From: Armadillidium nasatum
Taxonomy: Eukaryota > Arthropoda > Malacostraca > Isopoda > Armadillidiidae
Reading direction: 5' to 3'
Length of the DNA: 20,000 nt
NCBI GenBank assembly: GCA_009176605.1
Contig: SEYY01021357.1
Location: 12,501 to 32,500 of the forward strand
Each line of letters begins with the position of its first letter. Within the stretch, counting starts at the first letter, position 1. A program made the position numbers and the translations under genes. This document shows, piece after piece, positions 1-14,232 of the stretch. Under the pieces are notes generated by a model that ran no database searches, was not told the DNA's origin, and saw nothing but the letters and a program-made list of their open reading frames with translations.

Positions 1-197
1 CGGCGATACAAAAAGAAATCGGATTGGAAATGCTCATGATCTAAAGTCATGACGTCAATCCCAAAGGACTTTCCAGACCACAACTCGGGCAAAGGGTAAG
101 GAGGTCAAAAGTCAAATCCATCACTCGCAGACTGGTATTTAATAAAGTTTTTAGTCTGCTAAAACTCTCACAGACTATTTATATGTAGAAATTAATG
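1..197 (-). mobile_element. SINE-like unit, copy A (body, cut by window edge)
   Basis: This stretch matches 392-555 in the same orientation and 556-745 in inverted orientation. Shared blocks include CGGCGATACAAAA at the start, TCATGA, CAACTCGG, CAAAGGGTAA, GAGGTCAAA and CCATCACTCG. The unit reads on the minus strand, because the copies that keep their tRNA-like heads place the body downstream of box B. The minus-strand order is box B remnant, CAATAGCAG, ATTAATTTCTA, then the body. The next unit's tRNA-like head would begin just off the left edge. No open reading frame is expected in a SINE. The family name is unknown to me. Confidence 0.75.
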
Positions 198-204
198 TGG
201 GACT

Positions 205-290
205 GCTATTGATACCGATCCGAACCAAAACCGATACCGATACTGAAAAGGTCGATACCGATACCGATACCGATACCGATGATACGCCGT
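205..290. repeat. CCGATA hexamer microsatellite
   Basis: GATACC/CCGATA hexamers are repeated in two runs, at about 209-242 and 252-282, with an interruption between. On the minus strand this is GGTATC repeated beside a box-B-like GGTTCGGATCGG. The hexamer run therefore sits where the 5' half of the tRNA-like head of copy A should be. The likely origin is slippage starting from the end of the box B region. Confidence 0.8.
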
Positions 291-336
291 ACGATACTAC
301 GATATCACTCCATCTATAGAAAATTAATGTCGCTTT

Positions 337-391
337 GGATCCGAACCAGCCACCTTTAAGACGGTAGTCTTATGCGTTATCAATTACGCCA
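337..391 (-). promoter_or_regulatory. tRNA-like Pol III box A and box B, copy B
   Basis: On the minus strand, TGGCGTAATTG (391-381) resembles box A, consensus TRGCNNAGYNG. GGTTCGGATCC (347-337) is one base off box B, consensus GGTTCGANTCC. Between them AAGACTACCGTCTT can fold like an anticodon stem. The T-arm is not fully paired, so this is a tRNA-derived head and not a tRNA gene. Confidence 0.7.
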
Positions 392-555
392 CGGCGATAC
401 AAAAGGAAATCGCATTGGAACCTCTCATGATGTACAGTCATGAAGTCCATCCTTAAGAATGTCCCCAACCGCAACTCGGACAAAGGGTAACGAGGTCAAA
501 GGTCGAATCCATCACTCGAAGGTAGGTATATAATAGAGTTTTTAGCAGAAATTAA
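337..555 (-). mobile_element. SINE-like unit, copy B, left arm of palindrome
   Basis: On the minus strand this copy reads body (555 to about 395) and then a tRNA-like segment (about 395 to 337). It is the left arm of an inverted repeat whose centre lies at AAATTAATTT (551-560). The right arm is copy C. I judge identity between the arms by eye at roughly 85 percent. The left arm lacks about 30 bp near the centre that the right arm keeps (about 563-594). The same tRNA-like sequence therefore joins one body to the next, as in tandem SINE dimers. Confidence 0.75.
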
Positions 556-806
556 TTTCTATATAGAAATAGTCTGTGAGAGTTTTGGCATACTAATAAC
601 TCTATTATATACCTGTTTGCGAGTGATGGATTCGACCTTTGACCTCGTTGCCCTTTGCCTGAGTTGCTGTCGAGGAGGTTCTTTGGGATCAACTTCATGA
701 CTGTAGATGATAAGCAGTTCCAATGCGATTTCCTTTTATATCGCCGTGGCTTAGTGGATAACGTATAAGACTACCATCTAAAGGTCTCTGATTCGAGTTC
801 AATAGC

Positions 807-808
<2 letters not shown>
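556..808 (+). mobile_element. SINE-like unit, copy C, right arm of palindrome
   Basis: This is the inverted partner of copy B. It runs from the palindrome centre through the body (about 561-741) into a plus-strand tRNA-like head (742-800) and then AATAGCAG. The same CAATAGCAG follows box B of copy A on the minus strand, so it is part of the family and not chance flank. Here the unit breaks off directly into the TA array at 809. No coding potential is expected. Confidence 0.75.
747..800 (+). promoter_or_regulatory. tRNA-like Pol III box A and box B, copy C
   Basis: TGGCTTAGTGG (747-757) matches the box A consensus TRGCNNAGYNG at every fixed position. GATTCGAGTTC (790-800) differs from box B GGTTCGANTCC at two positions. 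The spacing of about 33 bp between boxes is normal for tRNA-type internal promoters. The anticodon-like and T arms do not pair well enough for a functional tRNA. Confidence 0.75.
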
Positions 809-899
<91 letters not shown>

Positions 900-907
900 A
901 TATATAT
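809..907. repeat. TA dinucleotide microsatellite (about 99 bp)
   Basis: This is an AT alternation with one phase slip (ATTAT) near 888. It begins immediately after the AATAGCAG that ends SINE-like copy C. Open frames across it encode only isoleucine and tyrosine and are not genes. Confidence 0.98.
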
Positions 908-1489
908 CAAATATCAAATTTTGAGTACACAAAATTCCACTTTTTGATATCCTCGCACATAGTTTGTGTTAGTTCCAGGAGGTTGTTACTATTCAAAATA
1001 AAGCACCAATACCCTGGATGCTTGAGTTTCAAAGTTCAGTGTTTTGTTCAAAATTTCTGAATATATTATAAAATAACTGTTTACCTATTGTGGTGTGGAA
1101 TATTTTTCTATAATTGTAAAATAAATTTTTGATTCAATATAATGATATTAAAATTGCATATTTTTAAATAGCATGAAGAAATGAAAGTAAAAATATAATT
1201 ATTTTTAGATGATTTTTAAATTTAAATTAAATTTTGGTGAAACATATTTTTTCCAAAGATTGGAAAATCTGATTATAATCACCCATCGTTAGTGAAATAA
1301 TGATAGTAAAAATGCTACTGTTCTAGAGTTAAAATATTCCACTTTTACGTTCCTCAGAGCTCCTTATACAAGTTTTCCATTATATCTTTTCTAGTCCTCT
1401 CCGGTAAAACCTCTTGCAAAATGATATGGAGACGTTTTCAAATTTTGACGTTACTAAATGGTCGCACTTGTAGTTGTACTACTTTGATT
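908..1489. other. AT-rich intergenic DNA, no gene seen
   Basis: There is no open frame with recognisable homology, no tRNA and no long repeat. A short phrase, AATTCCACTTTT near 944, recurs as TATTCCACTTTT near 1337, but nothing around it extends the match. I see nothing functional here. Confidence 0.6.
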
Positions 1490-2245
1490 TCATTTTAAGT
1501 GGCTTGGACCTTTTTTTTTAATTTTTTTTTATTTTATTCTGGAATAAAATTTTGACTATGCGAGTTTTTTTTTTTGAATTACTCCATAATTTTGGAAGAG
1601 AGAGGCATTTTCGAATTCATGTCAATTTCTGTAAGTTTTTACAAATTCGAAGATTCGTACCCCTTCACTTTTCCCTTTATAACTTTTTCCTTGACCAAAC
1701 TTGTACAAATTTTCAGGAACTCTAGAAGAAGGGTGTAGCTAAAGTTTGGTCGTAAGTCATTTTAAATATACTGTATACATTTAAAACCAAATTGTGGGAA
1801 AAATTCAAAAAAAATATGCTTGGAAATTTTGATTTTTTTTTTTTTTTAAATTTCAAAACATAATAACTTTTTCTTCACTGATATATATATATATATAGGA
1901 TAAAGCTTTAAATATACCATTCCTCTAGAGCTCTTGATAATTTGGCTAATTTTGGTCAAGAAACAAAAATGTTACAAGAAAAACAGTAAACTTTTCAAAA
2001 TTGGACTAAAATGTATCTTACTCTTTTTTTAACTTTATTTCTTGATCAAAATTGTTCAAATATTCAGGAATTGTAGAGAAAGGGATTATTCTAAGTTTTA
2101 AAGTAAGATATTTTAGTTACATATTCCTGGTAAAAAAGTTATGATGCTTTGAAATTTAAAAAAAAATTCAAAATTTCCAAACTTTTATACCCTTCTTCAA
2201 GAGTTCCTGAAAATCTGGACAAGTTCTGTCAAGAAAGTTTTATTC
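1490..2245. mobile_element. Foldback/MITE-like repeat family, locus 1
   Basis: The left end (about 1493-1760) lines up with 6377-6650 and with the reverse complement of 7990-8272. Shared blocks are ATTCTGGAATAAAATTTT, a T-run followed by GAAT..CTCCAT, GGCATTTTCGAATTC, TATAACTTTTT-CTTGACC, and AACTTGTACAAATTTTCAGG followed by AACTCTAGAAGAAGGGT. The last module, about 60 bp long, recurs near 1690-1745 (plus), 1914-1970 (minus), 2035-2095 (plus) and 2187-2245 (minus). It therefore alternates in orientation around a short AT core at 1881-1897. The right end motif is missing, so this locus is truncated. No transposase frame is present. Non-autonomous status is inferred from that. Confidence 0.65.
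1881..1897. repeat. Short AT microsatellite inside foldback locus 1
   Basis: About eight AT units lie between oppositely oriented modules of the foldback family. The position corresponds to that of the huge TA core of the second locus (6874-7804). Confidence 0.85.
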
Positions 2246-3340
2246 CTGTAAATAATAATGGACAAAAAATGTCAGTACCCAATGATGTGATTAAGGCTTG
2301 GCTGGAGGGGCTTCTCGGAGCGAGTAGAACGCATACTTAAGGTGTTTCTCTCTGGAGTTGCGACGCGCACTCTTTTTAATTACTTTCAAACAAATAAATT
2401 AATAAACGAAATAAACTATTTTTTCTTGCGATATCTGCCATATGTAAGCTACTTGTCTGAATTTCCGTTGACTTTTAAAATCCAGAATTTAATCACTTAA
2501 AATCCATTCTGAATCGTGCATATCAATTATCCGCAACATTGCAAATATATTTGGGTTTAAAGAATATTTAATAATCTTAATAAAAACGGTAAAAACAACG
2601 ATTTTAATCAGGATGGGTATGGATGGGTTTCCATCCATCAATGTCAAATGAAATGTCAAAAACTTTAGCACATACTTACCTGATCTATTATAATTGATTT
2701 AATAATAATGGGTGTATATGTAAATGATATTTAGCCGTTAATTGCTTCGAAAAGTAGGGCAATCTTAGTATTGTGTAATGTTTTGTAAAAATGATTCCCC
2801 GGTGTTTGGATGAATTTCGTCAGTTTTTGTTTTGTTTCCATAAAGTTTCGTTGGGCTAGCTTTGTCTTTGTGATATATATTTTTGTCAGTAAAGTAAACG
2901 TGTTATACATTATATAGTAAAAATATATACATTTACAGTGTTCTGTGCTTAAATTCATATTTTTTTAGGATATTCCGTGTTTTATTATGTGCATAATACT
3001 TATTACGTATATACAATACATAATTTTTTGAAAATGTTTTAGAAATGTTAGTTATGTTTTTAAACTAATTTTTGTGAAAAATATTTAAAATATTTAGTGT
3101 AAAAATTTTTGTTCAAAATTTTTTTTTATTTATTTTGAAAGTTTAACGAATTCTTCACTTTTAATTATTCATGTCTAAATAACATATTTGACCTATACTT
3201 TTTGAAACATAAACAATGTGTATGAAAAATGTATTAATGTTTGTGTGTAATTTTATTTAGTTGAATATGACGTTTACTAATTATGCTTAAATATTAATTG
3301 GTAGCTACGAGGCCTGTTTCTGCATTGTTAAAGAACTTAA
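2246..3340. other. AT-rich intergenic DNA with one GC-rich patch
   Basis: Open frames here are short and lack recognisable domains. A GC-richer patch at about 2282-2376 (GGCTTGGCTGGAGGGGCTTC, GTTGCGACGCGCAC) stands out from the AT-rich surroundings. It could be a fragment of another dispersed repeat. The 63-residue frame at 2149-2340 starts inside the foldback repeat and ends in this patch, so it is unlikely to be a gene. Confidence 0.5.
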
Positions 3341-3342
3341 GT

Positions 3343-3398
3343 CTGAATGGAGATATATGTTTATATATACGTATGAATGGGGATGTATGTTTGTGTTT

Positions 3399-3400
<2 letters not shown>
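3343..3400. repeat. Degenerate tandem duplication, unit about 29 bp
   Basis: TGAATGGAGATATATGTTTA and ATGAATGGGGATGTATGTTT begin two adjacent copies of a unit of about 29 bp. The pair runs straight into the GA array. Confidence 0.55.
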
Positions 3401-3401
<1 letters not shown>

Positions 3402-3451
<50 letters not shown>

Positions 3452-3461
3452 GAAGAGAGAG
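3402..3461. repeat. GA dinucleotide microsatellite
   Basis: There are about 22 pure AG/GA units (3402-3446), followed by a degenerate purine tail to 3461. Confidence 0.97.
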
Positions 3462-3765
3462 TAGGTCATAGCTTAGGTTGATGTATTAGAGAATGTTTAT
3501 CTACCGTGAAATTATGGATGAGTATGTATATTTGCGTACGTCTGTGTGAATGATATTAATTACAAGACGAACCATGACACTGTGCTATGGTAATTTCATT
3601 AATATTTAAAATACATACTATTACTACTACTGTAACAGACATCTTGCTGCTAAAGATATGTACTGTAGTTGTACAACTATAGTTATTAACATCTTAAAAA
3701 TAAAAATTAAATTGAATAGAAGGTTAAGGGCATAAAACATTACTACTATTACTATGACGATTTGC
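3462..3765. other. AT-rich intergenic DNA, nothing recognised
   Basis: There are no credible open frames, repeats or RNA genes. Short ACT-rich phrases (TACTACTATTACTATG near 3741) lead into the TAA array and look like degenerate microsatellite. Confidence 0.6.
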
Positions 3766-3789
3766 ATAATAATAATAATATTAATAATA

Positions 3790-3868
<79 letters not shown>
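3766..3868. repeat. TAA trinucleotide microsatellite
   Basis: AAT/TAA units run for about 100 bp with one phase slip near 3790. The open frame across this array and the next TA array encodes Asn, Ile and Tyr homopolymers and is not a gene. Confidence 0.97.
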
Positions 3869-3870
<2 letters not shown>

Positions 3871-3980
3871 CAACATATAATATACTAGAATTTTTTTTAA
3901 AATTTTATTTGTGGCTTCTTCAAAGAAGTAAATTATACACACGTATACACACACAAACATGCCTCATACATACGTCACAC

Positions 3981-4683
<703 letters not shown>

Positions 4684-4913
4684 AAATTAAAAAGCAGACT
4701 GCAAAGCAGGTTGATAGTGGCATCGTAATTGAGTTGTAACATCGATAACAATTAATTAATATTGAAGGATTAAACTAAACAAATCCATTAAGCAATTATA
4801 ATTGCTTAATGGATTTGTTTAGTTTAATCCTTCAATATTAATTAATTGTTATCGATGTTACAACTCAATTACGATGCCACTATCAACCTGCTTTGCAGTC
4901 TGCTTTTTAATTT
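4684..4913. repeat. Perfect 230-bp palindrome without spacer
   Basis: Each base x in 4684-4798 pairs with the complement of base 9597-x. The centre is AAGCAATTA/TAATTGCTT at 4798/4799. I checked the arms base by base and found no mismatch over about 115 bp. Just outside, the arms differ by one A and then enter TA repeat on the left, or a short unique stretch followed by TA repeat on the right. Short frames reading [13 protein letters not shown] appear on both strands only because of the symmetry. It could extrude as a cruciform, be an internally deleted foldback element, or be an inverted-duplication artefact of assembly. Confidence 0.95.
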
Positions 4914-4942
4914 ATATAAGGTTCCCTAGGAACAAATCTCTG

Positions 4943-5058
<116 letters not shown>

Positions 5059-5300
5059 CATGTGAAAGGCGTAATTTACTTCTTTGAACAAGTTGCAAAT
5101 AAAAAGAATTTCAGAACATCGAAACAATTTGTTTTTTACTGAAACAACTTTGTCAGCGTTGCTTTGAAATTCATACGTTCTTTTTTTCATCAATATTTTT
5201 ATTTTTTTTTAATTAAATATGTGTGAGGTAGAAAGGCTTTCATGTCTATTAAAGGATGTAGGTTCTCTGAAGATTCTCGTTTTATTAAGCAAAATGCTTT

Positions 5301-5822
<522 letters not shown>

Positions 5823-6376
5823 TGAAGTTTCCTTGTGTATGATCTTTTTGGCCGTAGTTTCCATTCTGTGAGGCATTGTCTCAATATTATTTATAAATTT
5901 TGTTTCCTTAGTTTCATTTAAGCGAGTTACCAAGGCGAGTATTATAAAGAAGAATTCGTATTTAAGCACTTAATGAATAAGAACTTCTATCTAGACATTT
6001 AAGCAGAATGTTTGTAATCTTGATTCTTTTGATATTTTAAAAAAAATTTTCCTTGAAAGTTTGTCCTTTAATAATTTCTTCTTTTTGTCTTGCTTTGTAA
6101 TTTTTCATACTTTTTTTTTTTTTTTTTTTGGGGGGGGATTCCTTTTAGGTATAACTTTAAAACATGTAAATACTTCTTATGTACGAATCAGAATCACAAT
6201 AAGGGTGACCCAAAAATGTCTTCATTTCTTAATTTTTCGGATTTTAATAAAATTTCGGGTATAAATACTTTATTGAGTGTCGAAATAAAATTAAAACATG
6301 ATAGTGTTTAGCTCTTAATCTTCATTCTAGATTATGTGTTCCAAACGACCTTCATTTAGCTTCGTGCATTTCTTTA
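5823..6376. other. AT-rich intergenic DNA with a T19-G8 run
   Basis: No recognisable gene is seen. Nineteen T (6111-6129) are followed directly by eight G (6130-6137). The 67- and 73-residue frames that cross this run have no family features and are probably chance. Confidence 0.6.
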
Positions 6377-8272
<1,896 letters not shown>

Positions 8273-9346
8273 GGCGATACAAAGTTGTCTAAGACTTCCT
8301 AAAAAACAGACCGAGGAATGGGTATTTTCTCCTCTTTGATGGCTTCCTGCTTTCCTGCGTACACTCGGTACTTTAGATTGAAGCAAAGGAAGAAATCTTA
8401 TTGGCTAAAATCGAAACTACCAGGTGCTCTCTCAAAATCAGTCTTGAGACTGATCACAAAGTTCTCTTTCAGCCAGTCTCAAGACAGGTTTGAGATGTGA
8501 GAACTTGCTCCATCTTTCTATCGTTTTCTAAATCTCTCCTGCAAGTCTCACAAGGTATACCGAGGGAATAACTTCAATTTTAAACAGAGCGTCTCACACT
8601 TTGCTGAACTGACTCTCTCACGCTCTGGACCAACTTGGCTTTACGAATCCATGGGCGCCTTGAGTGGCTTGTACTGTTTTCACATACTGTCCTGAGGTTT
8701 TTCCCGGTTCCATACTTCTCAGACTGGTCCACTTATTTCTGAATTTCGTTTATGGAGATTACTTTCTCACATTCGGACAGATGCGTGAAAGCCTCCTAGA
8801 TTTTCTTAAACGAGCCTGTCTTGTAGTAATGTTTAAACGCACTGCATTCTTTGCTTGACCTTCCATTGAGGTTTAATGTTTTTCAGAGGCTTTGCTTATG
8901 ACTTGTCCTGCAAAATAATTTTGATTAGTGAATGAAGGTAGGAGATATCACAGAAAGTGAGCGTGAGATCTGTTTTCTCTGGATCACCCGAGTACGGAAT
9001 TGGTGAAATTTGGTGCATCAGAATCGAATTCAGAATAATAGTGCTTTAAATTGGCAGAATCGGAAACTAAAATGGTCTAATTACTATTATTGAAAAATCA
9101 TCAGCTCCAGATTTTCCTACAAAATCCGCCAATTTGCGTTCCTTTTTCCTCTGAATGAAAAAGTAAATCATGAGAACAGAAAGAAGGGAAAGTCAAAAGA
9201 GGATTAAATGAAATTGCTGCTTCTCTTTGGGGGTGATATTTTTCAAACATAAATCAAACTAACAACTTCTTCTTTAGTTTCTAACCAAAATTTATCGATT
9301 TATGGCACAGCAACACAAATTTATAAAGTCTCACGCACATAGAAAC
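8273..9346. other. Unclassified, less AT-rich DNA, no gene recognised
   Basis: Base composition here is visibly more balanced than in the flanks, especially 8320-8880. The longest frames, 64 residues at 8664-8858 and 60 at 8318-8500, show no family motif. CAGTCTTGAGACTG (8441-8454) nearly forms a palindrome and CAGTCTCAAGAC follows near 8474. This could be an old repeat, an untranslated or intronic piece of a host gene, or plain intergenic DNA. I cannot decide from the sequence. Confidence 0.45.
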
Positions 9347-9480
<134 letters not shown>

Positions 9481-9635
9481 ATTCACATAGATGTTTTCAA
9501 ACTTCGACAGATGGAAAGTGACATCAACCCAGTGGAATTCCACCTAATACATATAAGCTGGTAAGCCGCTCGCTTACGTGATATAGAGGGACAATATTTT
9601 GAATAACACAAACACCGTGCACTATAGTTAAAGAC

Positions 9636-10270
9636 GTTGTAGGCTCCATATGAGGGATGCAAATACTACAGTGTTACAAATACCGTGTTGCATCACGGTC
9701 ATATGTTGCAAAAGGATCTTAAATTGTTCCCGAGTGATAAGGACAACACTGGGATTTAACACACATTGTCGAAAACACGTGGTCGGGTCTCACGCAGGTG
9801 GTATGAAAGGCTCGACTCCATGGCCCTCCTAGTTCCCAGACTAAAATCCTTGTTACATTTTATCTGAAGCAGCTGATATATGGTGAGGAAATTATCGATT
9901 GCAGAGTGTTGAGGAAGGCCCCAACACGTAATAGGAACACTTTCTATCTACGGCAGTTGCATCAAGTATGGTCCACCTGTGCTAGTTATGTATCCAGACC
10001 GGGGGCTTACATTTTGCACTTGCAAGTTGTATCCTTATATTGGTATATAAGGATATTTCATTTGTATTTATTTTATGTTTAATTACTTATATTTAACTGA
10101 TTGCTAACAAAAGAAATTCACAGTTCCTTCAAATTTTTAAATAAAATTGAATTATTCCTAAATAATTCCTATATAATAATTCCTAAATAATTCCTATATT
10201 CCTAAATAATTTTATAATTGAATTGTAAAATAAAGGTAAACATTTACGTCTTCTATATTTCCAGAAAATA
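9636..10270. repeat. Unclassified dispersed repeat, copy 1 (635 bp)
   Basis: This is a direct repeat of 15511-16115. It starts at GTTGTAGGCTCC, ends at TATTTCCAGAAAATA, and is about 95 percent identical over the first 300 bp by my count. Copy 1 is longer because ATTCCTAAATA-type units have expanded at about 10154-10210. Internal features are a hairpin-like ATCCTTATATTGGTATATAAGGAT near 10028-10051 and AAATAAA motifs near the right end. The 60-residue frame at 9650-9832 is present in both copies but has no recognised domain. The ends are not TG...CA, and no target-site duplication is evident in this copy. Confidence 0.85.
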
Positions 10271-11701
<1,431 letters not shown>

Positions 11702-11884
11702 AATAGTAATAAAAATCAATTAAAGGAGAAGCATAATATCATTTACAGTAGTGTAGTAATAATTACAAAACAATGTTGCTGCTACAGTGTAACATCACGT
11801 GCATTACAAAAGTAACCTCAACATTTTAACAATAAAAATAGCAATATTAATAATATAATAATATCCAGTAATAATAAGAAGTAA

Positions 11885-11885
11885 C

Positions 11886-11919
<34 letters not shown>

Positions 11920-11921
11920 TA

Positions 11922-12004
<83 letters not shown>
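11885..12004. repeat. TAA trinucleotide microsatellite, first of three
   Basis: These are AAT units with one slip (ATATAAATA near 11918). Similar sequences flank it: AAAGTAACCTCAACATTTT at 11808-11826 and AAAGTAATAACCTCAATGTT from 12045. Frames encoding tyrosine or asparagine runs across it are not genes. Confidence 0.97.
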
Positions 12005-12126
12005 GAGGCTGCCAAATTTTTATTGAAATGGTGATAAAATGCCCAAAGTAATAACCTCAATGTTTTTCTTAAGGCTTATCCTTCTGGTTAGCCACAGTGT
12101 GTGTGTGTTTTTGAGTTACCACTTTC

Positions 12127-12176
12127 TCAAAAAAAAAAAAAAAAATTAAAAAAAATATTAAAAAAAAATATATAAA
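12127..12176. repeat. A-rich tract
   Basis: Interrupted A runs, the longest about 17 bp, end in ATATATA. It could be the remnant of a retroposon tail, but no element body is recognised on either side. Confidence 0.7.
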
Positions 12177-12277
12177 TTATTTTAAAATTTGCGTCCAGAT
12201 GTGGAGTGGAAAAGTAAAGGAGCCAAATTAACGAAGAAGGAAAAGCGAAACAAAATGAATAATATATTGTAGAAGTA

Positions 12278-12480
<203 letters not shown>

Positions 12481-12623
12481 GGACTAGTAATAACTAATAA
12501 TAAAAAGCGGAATAGAGAAAATTAGCAAATACTAATTTTCCCTATTAAGATAATACTTTTTGATATTGTGCGTAAAAGCTTTCAAAGATTTTTTTATTTT
12601 TTATTTCTATTGGTAGATCGTTA

Positions 12624-12626
<3 letters not shown>

Positions 12627-12702
<76 letters not shown>
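12627..12702. repeat. TAA trinucleotide microsatellite, third of three
   Basis: This is a pure array of about 75 bp. The three arrays lie within 820 bp of each other. Confidence 0.97.
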
Positions 12703-14187
<1,485 letters not shown>

Positions 14188-14218
<31 letters not shown>

Positions 14219-14232
14219 TATATTTTTTTTTT
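14188..14232. repeat. A-tail / AT array / T-run junction between two LINE tails
   Basis: About fourteen A (14188-14201), about eleven AT units, then ten T (14223-14232) lie exactly between the 3' end of the plus LINE and the 3' end of the minus LINE. They read naturally as two opposed poly-A tails with an expanded AT middle. Confidence 0.9.

Noticed and set aside
747..808. Possible genuine tRNA gene
   Set aside because: Box A and box B are good, but the acceptor and T-arm stems do not pair properly and the segment recurs as part of a dispersed repeat. It is a tRNA-derived SINE head.
8441..8485. CAGTCTTGAGACTG and CAGTCTCAAGAC as an operator-like or hairpin site
   Set aside because: The matches are short and imperfect, with no gene beside them. 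This is expected by chance in a window of this size.
9636..10270. Solo LTR of a Gypsy- or Pao-like element
   Set aside because: The TATA-like and AATAAA-like motifs are suggestive, but the ends are not TG...CA and there is no clear target duplication.
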